Origin: Bryobacterales bacterium
GTDB taxonomy: Bacteria; Acidobacteriota; Terriglobia; Bryobacterales; Bryobacteraceae
Reading direction: 5' to 3'
NCBI GenBank assembly: GCA_020847045.1
Contig: JADLCT010000014.1
Location: 124,001-188,000, forward strand
Length of the DNA: 64,000 nt
Made by a program: the position numbers and the translations under genes. The notes beneath the pieces were generated by a model. The model ran no database searches. It had not been told where the DNA came from and saw only the letters and a list, made by a program, of their open reading frames with translations. Each line of letters opens with the position of its first letter. The first letter of the stretch is position 1. Shown in pieces: positions 17,460 through 24,980 of this stretch.

Positions 17460-18587
17460 ATGTTTTCCGGCGAACCGATCTTCGATGATGCGCGGCTGCG
17501 GCCCATTGCGGACAAAGTTCGCGCGGGCGAGCGGCTGAGTCATGAAGACGGCCTGGCGCTCTACCGCACATCCGACCTTCTGGCCGTGGGCTGGATGGCC
17601 AACCTCGTGCGCGAGCGTTTGCACGGAGACCGCACCTACTTCAACGTGAACCGGCATATCAACCCCACCGATGTCTGCGTGGCCAGTTGCAAGCTGTGCG
17701 CCTTCGGCAAGCATAAGAAGGATCCGACGGCCTACACATGGTCGCTCGACGAGGTGTGGCACCGCGCGGGCATTGGCTGGACGGAGTCGATCACGGAGTT
17801 TCATATCGTGGGCGGGCTCCATCCGGAGTTGACTCTCGACTGGTACTGCGAGATGCTGCGCGGACTGAAGGAGCGGTTCCCGCAGGTGCATCTGAAGGCC
17901 TTCACCATGGTGGAGATCGCCTACCTGGCCCGGCGTGACAAGCGGAGCATCGCGGATACTCTGGTGAAGTTGCGCGACGCGGGCATGGATTCGATGCCCG
18001 GCGGCGGCGCGGAAATTTTCTCCGAGCGCGTACGGCGTATTATCTGCGATCACAAGATCGACGGCGGCGAATGGATCGACGTGGCGCGGCAGGCGCATCA
18101 GTTGGGCATCAAGTCGAACTGCACCATGTTGTATGGCCATGTGGAAACCGAAGAGGACCGCGTGGACCATCTGCTGCGTCTGCGTACGCTGCAGGAAGAG
18201 ACGGGCGGCTTCCAAACCTACATTCCCCTGGCATTCCATCCGGACAACACGGCGCTGAGCCACATCGACCGCACGACGGGCTTCAGCGATCTGAAGAACA
18301 TCGCGGTGGCGCGCCTGCTGCTGGACAACATCGAGCACATCAAAGCCTACTGGGTGATGATGACGCCGCGCATCGCCCAGATTGCGCTGCGATTCGGCGC
18401 CGACGATATCGACGGCACCGTGGTGGAGGAGAAGATCTACCACGACGCCGGCGCTACGACGAGCCAGTCCTTGCGGCGCGGCGAACTGCTTCGGCTGATC
18501 ACCGAAGCGGGACGGCAGCCGTTTGAACGCGATACGTTGTACCGTCCGGTGGAGCGCAACGAATCCACATTTACCATCCTGGTGTAA
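17460..18587 (+). CDS. mqnE: Aminofutalosine synthase (radical SAM)
   Basis: 375 residues, the usual length. The radical-SAM cluster motif CVASCKLC lies near 72-79. The blocks FHIVGGLHPEL and SMPGGGAEIF are characteristic of the MqnE/MqnC group, and MLYGHVET is also present. MqnE joins 3-enolpyruvyl-benzoate (from chorismate) to the ribose of SAM to give aminofutalosine, committing carbon to menaquinone by the futalosine route. MqnA, B, C and D are not in the window. It is immediately downstream of the UbiA-type prenyltransferase, probably in one transcript. Confidence 0.92.
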   Translation: MFSGEPIFDDARLRPIADKVRAGERLSHEDGLALYRTSDLLAVGWMANLVRERLHGDRTYFNVNRHINPTDVCVASCKLCAFGKHKKDPTAYTWSLDEVWHRAGIGWTESITEFHIVGGLHPELTLDWYCEMLRGLKERFPQVHLKAFTMVEIAYLARRDKRSIADTLVKLRDAGMDSMPGGGAEIFSERVRRIICDHKIDGGEWIDVARQAHQLGIKSNCTMLYGHVETEEDRVDHLLRLRTLQEETGGFQTYIPLAFHPDNTALSHIDRTTGFSDLKNIAVARLLLDNIEHIKAYWVMMTPRIAQIALRFGADDIDGTVVEEKIYHDAGATTSQSLRRGELLRLITEAGRQPFERDTLYRPVERNESTFTILV

Positions 18588-18610
18588 CCCCCTATCCGTG
18601 AGGTTCCTGT

Positions 18611-19471
18611 ATGAAATCGACCCTGCTGTGGCTGCTGGCGGCCGCGCTTCCCCTGTGCGCGCAAACATCGGCGCCAACGCCCAAGACCACGGCGCCGAAA
18701 GCGCCGGTGACGAAGCCATCCACCGTAAAGCCGTCCACCCCTAAGCCGGTGGCGCCCAAACCGGCCGCGCCGAAGTCCGCGGCGCCCAAGGCGGCCGCTC
18801 CTAAGCCCGCCGTTCCTCCGCGTCCTCCCGGGCTCTATGCCACCATCGCCGTCACGCAGGGAGGCGTGCCCATGGGCCGCATCGTGTTCAAGCTCTACGA
18901 AAAGGAGTCGCCGGTTACCGTAAAGAATTTCGTGGATCTGGTGACCGGGCAGAAGGAATGGGTGCATCCGGAGACGGGCGAGCGGTCGAAGAAGCCCTTC
19001 TATGACGGGCTGACGTTTCACCGCGTCATTCCGGGGTTCATGATTCAGGGCGGTGATCCGACGGGAACCGGCATGGGACGCACCGAGCCGATCCCCGACG
19101 AGTTCGCGCCAGAATTGCAGTTCGACATCCCTGGGCGCGTGGCGATGGCCAACGCGGGGCCCAACACCGGTTCGTGCCAGTTCTTCATTACCGAGGCGCC
19201 CACGCCGCACCTGACCGGGCGGCACACCATCTTCGGCCAGGTGGTGGAGGGGCAGTCGCTTGTGGAAAAGATCGCGCGCGTGCCGCGTGGTCCAAACGAC
19301 CGTCCGGATACGCCGGTGATTCTGAGCCATGTGACCATCACGCGCACGGGCGCGGGCGCGCCAGTAAAGCCCGTGGCGAAGAAGAGCACCACGGCCACCA
19401 GGAAGACGGCGCGTCCGCCGGGCGCGGCGAAGAAAGCTGCACCAGCCACGAAATCCGCCGCGAAACCCTAG
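18611..19471 (+). CDS. Secreted cyclophilin-type peptidyl-prolyl isomerase with Ala/Pro/Lys-rich flanks
   Basis: 286 residues. Signal peptide about 1-17 (LLWLLAAALPLCAQ). Residues about 20-75 are a low-complexity stretch built from APK, KPS and PKPA units. The cyclophilin domain covers about 78-245, with TFHRVIPGFMIQGGDPTGTG and NTGSCQFFIT, both active-site blocks. The final 40 residues are again Lys/Ala/Thr-rich and basic. The family catalyses cis-trans isomerisation of Xaa-Pro bonds, here in the periplasm. The long basic flanks are unusual and may bind the envelope. It lies 23 bp after mqnE. Confidence 0.88.
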   Translation: MKSTLLWLLAAALPLCAQTSAPTPKTTAPKAPVTKPSTVKPSTPKPVAPKPAAPKSAAPKAAAPKPAVPPRPPGLYATIAVTQGGVPMGRIVFKLYEKESPVTVKNFVDLVTGQKEWVHPETGERSKKPFYDGLTFHRVIPGFMIQGGDPTGTGMGRTEPIPDEFAPELQFDIPGRVAMANAGPNTGSCQFFITEAPTPHLTGRHTIFGQVVEGQSLVEKIARVPRGPNDRPDTPVILSHVTITRTGAGAPVKPVAKKSTTATRKTARPPGAAKKAAPATKSAAKP

Positions 19472-19480
19472 CGTGTGGCG

Positions 19481-20074
19481 TCAGTGCGCCGGCAGTGGGA
19501 CTTCGAAGTAGAAAAGCTCTTCGCCGCTGGCGGCATCCTGCAATCCGGTGATGTAGAGCGTGGCGCCTCCGCGGTGGCCTGTTTGGAAGTAGACAAAACC
19601 GTGGGCGCTTTCGCCGGGCGGCAGCATTTTGGCGGCCAGCGACCGGCCCTCGATCTCAAACGCCTCCAAGGGGTTCTTCGGCCGGCCGCGTGGAATGGGC
19701 AGAGGGCTGGGCGTCATCTTGGGGCGCGTGGGCGAGTTGGCGTACTTCACTTCGGCCGCCGGCGTGGCTTCGATTTTCTGGCGGTTCAGGTCGATGTATT
19801 GGAACAGGGCGCGGTCAAGCCGCACGGCCTTCTTCGAGCCATTCCGGATGGACACCCAGACGGGCAGCACGCCGTAACGGTTCGGATTCACCTTCCCGAA
19901 CGGCGGCTTGCACAGCGCCTCGGTATCGAACGCCTTGGCGGCAATGGTGACATCAGAAATGGTTTGTTTGTCCAACTGATCGGGGTTTGGCGGGGTAAAC
20001 TGATCTTTCTCGCCGATTCCCCATAGCAGGGCGGCGGAGAGTAACAGGCACGCGGCGTTGCGACGGATTCTCAT
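19481..20074 (-). CDS. Small exported protein of unknown function
   Basis: 197 residues from the second of two adjacent ATGs (20074); the first ATG, at 20077, overlaps the start of the divergent kdtA-lpxK gene. A signal peptide at about 1-20 (NAACLLLSAALLWG) is followed by a soluble domain with VLPVWVSIRNGS, a pattern typical of small periplasmic beta-sandwich proteins that describe interactions between attributes. The region ESAHGFVYFQT near the end also looks like a beta-strand. I do not recognise the family. It converges with the cyclophilin gene, with a 9-bp gap. Confidence 0.6.
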   Translation of the reverse strand: MRIRRNAACLLLSAALLWGIGEKDQFTPPNPDQLDKQTISDVTIAAKAFDTEALCKPPFGKVNPNRYGVLPVWVSIRNGSKKAVRLDRALFQYIDLNRQKIEATPAAEVKYANSPTRPKMTPSPLPIPRGRPKNPLEAFEIEGRSLAAKMLPPGESAHGFVYFQTGHRGGATLYITGLQDAASGEELFYFEVPLPAH

Positions 20075-20075
20075 C

Positions 20076-22454
20076 ATGGCACTGTACCGGGCGCTGCTGG
20101 CCGCCGCGTTCCCGGCCCTTCTACTGTATCTTGGGTGGCGTAGTGCGCGTGAGGTTCGCTACTGGCGAAGTCTGGGCGAACGGTTCGGCTACCTGCCGGC
20201 CACTGTGCAACAGACGAGCGATGGGTGTGTCTGGTTGCACGCCGTCTCGGTGGGTGAGGTGCTGACCAGCGTGCGCCTGCTGGAGGCCTTGCGCACGGCG
20301 CTTCCGGGCGTCCGGATGTATGTGTCGGTGTCGACTCTGGCCGGGCGCGCCGTGGCGGATGAAAAACTCTCCGGGCTGGCCGACAAGGTCTTCTTTGCTC
20401 CCTTCGATTTCGTCTTCTCCGTGCGGCGTGTGCTGCGGCGTATGCGGCCGCGCGTCCTGATTGTGCAGGAAACCGAGATCTGGCCCAACCTGTGGAACGA
20501 GGCCAAGCGGGCGGGCGCGGGCCTGGTTGTGGTGAACGGCCGAATCTCGGACAAAGCGTTCCCCAAGTACCGCGCCTTCCGCTGGTTTTTCGGGCCGGTG
20601 TTGCACCTTCCGGACCGGATTCTCGCGCAAGGCCGCATCTCCATGGAACGCTTCGTCTCGCTGGGCGCACCGCCGGACGCCGTGGCCGAGGGGGGAAATC
20701 TGAAGTTCGACTTCCAGCCGTCGAGCGCCGCTGCGCCATCCGCCGTGACGGCGGTGGTGGAGCGCACCCGTCCACGCCATGTATGGGTGGCGGCCAGCAC
20801 CATGCCGCCTGCCGCTGCCGGCGATCCGGACGAAGGTGAAGCCGTGGTGGACGCGTTCCTGAGGCTGGCGGCCACGCATCCTCGACTGCTGCTGATTTGG
20901 GCTCCGCGCAAGCCCGAATTGTTTGACGAGGCCGCCGGGCGGCTGGCCCGTTCCGGTGTGCCATTCCTGCGCCGTTCGCAACTACAAGGGACGGAGGCCG
21001 TGGCTCTGCCTGGCGTGCTCCTGCTGGATTCGATCGGAGAATTGAGCAGCCTCTTTCCGCTGGCCGGAGCCGTCTTCATGGGGGGGACGCTGGCGTCACG
21101 AGGCGGCCACAACATTCTGGAGCCCGCGTTTTCAGGCAAGCCGGTGATCGTCGGGCCGCATATGGAAAATTTCGCCGAGATTGCCGCCGATTTTCGAGCG
21201 GGCGGCGCGGTCATCTCCATTGCGGACGTCGAGGAGCTTGCCCCGGCCGTGACGAAGGCGCTGGGCGAGGGTGACTATGCCAGGACCGTGGGCGAGCGGG
21301 GGCGGGCGTTGGCCGAATCTCGCCGGGGGGCTACGGCGTTGGCGGCCGCTCTCTGCGTGGAACGGTTTGACCAGTCCGTACCGCGACCCGTGAAGCATCT
21401 GGCATCTCGGATGATTCTGGGGCCACTGGCGAGTCTCTGGGCGGCCGGTGTGCGATTGCGCCGCGCCCGGCAGATGGCAAACGCACAGGCATTGCCCAGG
21501 CCGGTTGTGTCCATCGGCGGTCTGGGAATGGGCGGATCGGGGAAGACGCCGATGGCGATTTGGACCGCGGAAGCCCTTCGCGTGACAGGGAGTGAGCCGG
21601 CGTTTCTTACGCGCGGCTACAAACGGCACTCGCTCGACCGGGTACTCGTTCTGGCTCCCGGAGATCAGGCGCCGCCGCGCACCACGGGCGACGAGGCACA
21701 GCTTTTGTTGCAGTCCAGACTGGGCGCCGTGGGAATTTCCGGAGACCGGAGCGAGGCGGGCCGGGCGGTGCTGGACCTGTTCGATCCGGGTGTGTTCATT
21801 CTGGACGATGGGTTTCAGCACTGGCGGCTGCGCCGCGACTGTGACGTGGTGATGATCGATGCGCTGGATCCGTTGAGCGGCGGAGCAGCATTTCCGCTGG
21901 GCCGTCAGCGGGAATCGTTGGAGGCGCTGGAGCGCGCCCATGCCGTGGTGGTGTCCCGGAGCATCCGGCCTTGGCCGGGGCTGGAGCGGCTGCTGCGGCG
22001 CTACACGCGCGCGCCCATGTTCTACAGCCGGTTTGTGCCACGCCGATGGCGGCGGTGGACCGTGCAGGGCGCCGAGGCCGAAACCATTCCGGCATGCGAC
22101 TTTCAGCCAGGCAAGGTGGCGGCGTTTTGTGGGTTGGGTAATCCCGTCTCGTTCTGGAGCACACTGGCCGGCGCGGGAATCCGTCCTGCGCGCCGCTGGA
22201 GTTTTGGCGACCACCACCTGTACCGTCCGGCCGAGATTCGCCGCATGGTGACCTTGGCCCAGACTATGGGAGCAGGGGCCTTGCTGACCACGGCGAAGGA
22301 TGTCCAGAATCTTCCTCCGGAGACTCAGTCGCTCACGCACGCGGCCCCTGTCTGGTGGCTCGAAATCGAGATCGAGGTCGATCGTCCGGACGAGCTGGCT
22401 GGCCTCATCCGGGAGCGCATGGCGGCCGGCTTTCGCAGCCGCACCGGCGCATAA
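20076..22454 (+). CDS. Fused Kdo transferase (KdtA/WaaA) and lipid A 4'-kinase (LpxK)
   Basis: 792 residues. The N-terminal part (about 1-425) is a GT30 Kdo transferase: a membrane anchor near 5-20, ETEIWPNLWNEA, and the acceptor/donor block SRGGHNILEPAFSGKPVIVG near 345-365. The C-terminal part (about 440-792) is LpxK: a P-loop GGLGMGGSGKTP near 480, then FILDDGFQHWRLRRD. The first activity adds Kdo to the lipid IVA precursor, and the second phosphorylates the 4' position of the disaccharide. Both act on the inner face of the inner membrane in lipid A-Kdo synthesis, so fusion puts neighbouring steps in one chain. Start ATG 20076 overlaps the first ATG of the divergent gene. Confidence 0.92.
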   Translation: MALYRALLAAAFPALLLYLGWRSAREVRYWRSLGERFGYLPATVQQTSDGCVWLHAVSVGEVLTSVRLLEALRTALPGVRMYVSVSTLAGRAVADEKLSGLADKVFFAPFDFVFSVRRVLRRMRPRVLIVQETEIWPNLWNEAKRAGAGLVVVNGRISDKAFPKYRAFRWFFGPVLHLPDRILAQGRISMERFVSLGAPPDAVAEGGNLKFDFQPSSAAAPSAVTAVVERTRPRHVWVAASTMPPAAAGDPDEGEAVVDAFLRLAATHPRLLLIWAPRKPELFDEAAGRLARSGVPFLRRSQLQGTEAVALPGVLLLDSIGELSSLFPLAGAVFMGGTLASRGGHNILEPAFSGKPVIVGPHMENFAEIAADFRAGGAVISIADVEELAPAVTKALGEGDYARTVGERGRALAESRRGATALAAALCVERFDQSVPRPVKHLASRMILGPLASLWAAGVRLRRARQMANAQALPRPVVSIGGLGMGGSGKTPMAIWTAEALRVTGSEPAFLTRGYKRHSLDRVLVLAPGDQAPPRTTGDEAQLLLQSRLGAVGISGDRSEAGRAVLDLFDPGVFILDDGFQHWRLRRDCDVVMIDALDPLSGGAAFPLGRQRESLEALERAHAVVVSRSIRPWPGLERLLRRYTRAPMFYSRFVPRRWRRWTVQGAEAETIPACDFQPGKVAAFCGLGNPVSFWSTLAGAGIRPARRWSFGDHHLYRPAEIRRMVTLAQTMGAGALLTTAKDVQNLPPETQSLTHAAPVWWLEIEIEVDRPDELAGLIRERMAAGFRSRTGA
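20081..20086 (-). promoter_or_regulatory. -10-like hexamer 6 nt before ATG 20074
   Basis: Minus-strand TACAGT ends 6 nt before ATG 20074. It lies inside the first codons of kdtA-lpxK. Confidence 0.3.
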
Positions 22455-22469
22455 CGGCTCGTCAGCCGC

Positions 22470-22613
22470 TCAGTTGTGGTGGATGGTGCTCGCCAGGTGT
22501 TGGAGGCGCTCCATCTGTTCCTCTTCCTTCACTGCGCCGGAAGGCGCGGCCTGGCCCTGGTGCGGCACCGTCACCAGACGGAGCAGGCTGAGTTGAAACG
22601 TCATATCGTCCAT
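22470..22613 (-). CDS. Possible small protein (47 residues)
   Basis: From ATG 22613 the frame reads MDDMTFQLSLLRLVTV and ends in STIHHN. Third codon positions are mostly G or C, as in the real genes here, which is the main reason to call it. Upstream in-frame starts at 22637 (ATG ATG) and 22673 (GTG) would lengthen it, but codon use there is not gene-like. It contains a polar Glu-rich stretch (VKEEEQMERL) that could form a helix. It converges with kdtA-lpxK. It would be the first plausible reading frame downstream of the sigma-54-type promoter at 23014-22997. No family recognised. Confidence 0.4.
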   Translation of the reverse strand: MDDMTFQLSLLRLVTVPHQGQAAPSGAVKEEEQMERLQHLASTIHHN

Positions 22614-22854
22614 AAGATTTTCCGGTTCCCTCATCATTGGTTCCCTCACTGGTTCAAGTTTCGAACGGGGCACTCCACGATGCGCAGTCTCCTCAACGCA
22701 CAGTCAAGTAGTCCATTCCGCTCTTCGGTTGTTTCATGCAATTTCTTTAGCGAGAACTTACGCCCCATGCGCTTTCTTACAAGGTGGTCCGTTCCACGCC
22801 GGTTCATCCGGGGTTCCCTGAAAACTTGCCTGATCACTCCCCCTGAGGAATAAG

Positions 22855-22970
22855 GGGCTCAAAGGAGAACGGTTGGGTGGGCCGTCTGGGGTGTGTGATT
22901 GGAGGAAACTTTTCGGTGGGACTTCAACTTCGTAGCGTTCGAGGAGGAGCAACCTTGTTCCTTTGAGCCC
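22855..22970 (-). ncRNA. Candidate structured RNA closed by a 12-bp stem
   Basis: Arms GGGCTCAAAGGA (22855-22866) and TCCTTTGAGCCC (22959-22970) are perfectly complementary. A second helix, GGTTG (22871-22875) with CAACC (22950-22954), follows after a symmetric 4-nt internal loop, so about 17 base pairs close a 116-nt element. The strand is chosen because a strong sigma-54 promoter points into it, with predicted transcription start near 22988, about 18 nt before the stem. A shorter hairpin at 22839-22857 shares bases with the lower arm and would compete with it. It does not resemble SRP RNA, tmRNA or 6S RNA in any motif I can check by eye. It could be a leader rather than a free RNA. Confidence 0.45.
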
Positions 22971-22996
22971 TTCTTTCCTTCATCGCACTCTTGCTA

Positions 22997-23014
22997 ATGC
23001 AAGCCGTGTGCCAA
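22997..23014 (-). promoter_or_regulatory. Sigma-54 (-24/-12) promoter
   Basis: Minus-strand sequence TTGGCACACGGCTTGCAT matches the consensus TTGGCAC-N5-TTGCW in every core position: GG at -24 and GC at -12 with exactly 10 nt between them. The predicted start is near 22988, reading away from the esterase gene into the structured region. An activator site is expected about 100 bp upstream (inside the esterase gene) but cannot be identified by eye. Confidence 0.7.
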
Positions 23015-23106
23015 ACTCAAACTCCTTGATTTTCAGCTCTTGCGTCCATCGCCCGCACTCGCGTATCAGAATGGGACCCGGCCCGGAAGGCGCTGTTTCT
23101 CCTTGA

Positions 23107-23112
23107 TACAAT
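23107..23112 (+). promoter_or_regulatory. -10-like hexamer 8 nt before the esterase start
   Basis: TACAAT ends 8 nt before ATG 23121. No -35 match at the usual distance and no Shine-Dalgarno in the gap. Confidence 0.4.
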
Positions 23113-23120
23113 GTGCCCCG

Positions 23121-24368
23121 ATGCTCCGTTCTCATGTATTTGCCGCTCTGCTCTGCCCGGTCCTGCTGGCGGCCGCCACGGATGACGAAACTGTCAGGCT
23201 CCTGGCGCTCGCCAAAAAATCGGCCTCCGGCGCTGAATTCCGCAAGGCGCTCCAGGACGCCGTACCGGAGAAACAGCGGAAGGAAGGCACCGCCTTGTAT
23301 TACGGGGGCGACTTTCTTTACCTGATTGAGGGGGCCCCAGCGGCCAAGCTCCTGGTGGACGGCCGCCCGGTTCGTCTCACACGCGGCGGAAACCTGCTCC
23401 TCTACAGAACGGCGCACGCTACCGGCCGCTCCCATTCCATGCAGTGGTTTGCCGATGGCGCTACCGCCGGTCCACGCGTGGACCATCCGGCGTATTTGAG
23501 CGAAAACTATCCGCAGCCGGGCGTGCCACAGGGGACCCTCTCTCCGAAGATGTCCGGGGAGAGCAAGATTTATCCGGGGATGAAGTACGACTGGTGGACC
23601 TATGTGCCTGCCCAATACGATGGCTCGACTCCGATGGCGGTGATGATCTGGCAGGACGGAGGCGGTCATACCAACCGGACCGGAGCCTCACGCACTTTGA
23701 ACGTGATCGACAACCTGACCCACGCCAAACGGATTCCGGTGATGATCTCGATCTTCATCAATCCTGGCGCGGTAGGCGGCGAGCGGTTGCGGAGCGTTCA
23801 ATACGACTCGGTGAATGACACCTACGCGCGGTATCTACGCGATGAGATTCTGCCGGAGGTGGCGGGGAAGTACAAGATCCGGGGCGACAGCTACAGCCGG
23901 GCCATTGCCGGGAATTCGTCGGGGGGCATCTGCGCATTCAACGCAGCCTGGTTCATGCCGGACGAGTTCAGCCGCGTGTTGAGCCGGGTAGGCAGTTTCA
24001 CGTCCATTCAATGGCGGCCCGGCGTGCTGGATGGTGGGAACGTCTATCCGAACATGGTGCGCAAGCAGGCCAAGCGCAACATTCGGGTCTACATGACCGA
24101 TGGCAGCGAGGACCTGGAGAACAGCCACGGCTCCTGGCCGCTCCAGAACATCCAACTGGCCAACTCACTCAAAATGAGGGAGTACGATTTCCACTTCGTC
24201 TTTGGGAATGCCCAGCACAATGCCGCGCAAGGCAACGCTGACCTGCCGGCTTCGCTTGTTTGGCTCTGGAGGGACTACGATCCCTCGAAAACGAGCCAGG
24301 TATACACCATGGACCCCGCGGAACAGTCAAAACCGTACTTCCGCGTGGCGTCGCTGAACCGGGAGTAG
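23121..24368 (+). CDS. Secreted esterase of the enterochelin-esterase-like type
   Basis: 415 residues from ATG 23121; an upstream in-frame start at 23040 would add 27 residues with no signal-peptide character, whereas from 23121 a clean signal peptide appears (about 1-18, VFAALLCPVLLAAA). An N-terminal beta-sandwich-like part (about 60-150) precedes an alpha/beta-hydrolase part. The latter has WWTYVPAQYDG, MIWQDGGG and the nucleophile elbow GNSSGG near 258-263. The C-terminal His is probably in NAQHNAA. This layout is that of esterase-D/Fes-like enzymes that cleave esters of small molecules or polysaccharide side chains. The substrate is unknown. Confidence 0.8.
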   Translation: MLRSHVFAALLCPVLLAAATDDETVRLLALAKKSASGAEFRKALQDAVPEKQRKEGTALYYGGDFLYLIEGAPAAKLLVDGRPVRLTRGGNLLLYRTAHATGRSHSMQWFADGATAGPRVDHPAYLSENYPQPGVPQGTLSPKMSGESKIYPGMKYDWWTYVPAQYDGSTPMAVMIWQDGGGHTNRTGASRTLNVIDNLTHAKRIPVMISIFINPGAVGGERLRSVQYDSVNDTYARYLRDEILPEVAGKYKIRGDSYSRAIAGNSSGGICAFNAAWFMPDEFSRVLSRVGSFTSIQWRPGVLDGGNVYPNMVRKQAKRNIRVYMTDGSEDLENSHGSWPLQNIQLANSLKMREYDFHFVFGNAQHNAAQGNADLPASLVWLWRDYDPSKTSQVYTMDPAEQSKPYFRVASLNRE

Positions 24369-24384
24369 CGAAGGCGCCGGCCGC

Positions 24385-24903
24385 TTATTCGTCAAGCTCG
24401 TAGTCGCCCGGCTCCAGTTCCACTTCCATATTGCCGTAGGTCTCCAAGGCGTAAATGACGGGCGAAACCATTTTGCGGGCCAGCAGAAGCACCACCTTCT
24501 GCTCGCCTCCCTGTTTGTCCGCGTAGACCAGGGTAAGCACACGCTGCTTGTCCTCGCCAAAGGGATTCATCCCTGGCAGCCCCGGTAGAGCGGGCAGGAG
24601 CGGCAGTTTCACCTTCTTCTTCGGCGCATTGGCCTTGGCGGCGGCAGCCTCGTCCACGAACGACTCGCGGTATTTGGCCGAGCGGACCCTGTGCAGAGGG
24701 ATCAGAATCTCGCCATCCTTGGAGCGGAACTGCAATTCGTTGTTCTTCGGTTGGAAGAGGTGGCCTTCCGTCTTTTCGGGCACATCGCGCACTGTGCCGC
24801 CCAGGTACATCACCTCGGAGCCGCGCACCTTCGCCGCCACCGGTTGTGGCGCCGCAAGGGCCCAAACAAGCAAACCAGCCATCCCCAGCACAGTCCGACG
24901 CAT
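24385..24903 (-). CDS. Small exported protein of unknown function
   Basis: 172 residues. Signal peptide about 1-24 (LLVWALAAPQPVAAK). The mature part begins with VMYLGGTV and an IPLHRVRSAKY segment, then a Lys/Pro-rich linker (KKKVKLPLLPALPGLPG) and a C-terminal beta-rich piece with many Val and Leu. It ends in an acidic tail (EPGDYELDE). A Shine-Dalgarno-like GGAGG precedes the ATG. I do not recognise the family. It lies 78 bp downstream of the lipase-like gene on the same strand and may be co-transcribed with it. Confidence 0.6.
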   Translation of the reverse strand: MRRTVLGMAGLLVWALAAPQPVAAKVRGSEVMYLGGTVRDVPEKTEGHLFQPKNNELQFRSKDGEILIPLHRVRSAKYRESFVDEAAAAKANAPKKKVKLPLLPALPGLPGMNPFGEDKQRVLTLVYADKQGGEQKVVLLLARKMVSPVIYALETYGNMEVELEPGDYELDE

Positions 24904-24980
24904 ATTCTGCCTCCGTCTGAACCATCGGCCGGGAGCGGGAAGAACTTTACGCGCTCACCCGTCCGCGGACGCCGCCGCGT

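Larger units (their letters stand above)
22455..23120. other. Long intergenic region, 666 bp
   Basis: Between kdtA-lpxK and the esterase gene. It is less GC-rich than its surroundings. It holds the possible small ORF at 22470-22613, a stretch at about 22650-22850 with open frames but codon use unlike the genome, a hairpin CCCCT/AGGGG near 22839-22857, the long stem at 22855-22970 and a sigma-54-type promoter at 22997-23014. See the separate entries. Confidence 0.7.

Noticed and set aside
22646-22837. 63-residue minus-strand frame between the stem element and the small ORF
   Set aside because: Codon use is not like the genome's genes (third positions mixed), no domain, and the start is a GTG with no ribosome-binding site.
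22855-22970. Bacterial SRP RNA, tmRNA or 6S RNA for the stem-closed element
   Set aside because: No SRP GGAA-type tetraloop region, no tRNA-like ends, and no central open bubble of 6S type could be found by eye.
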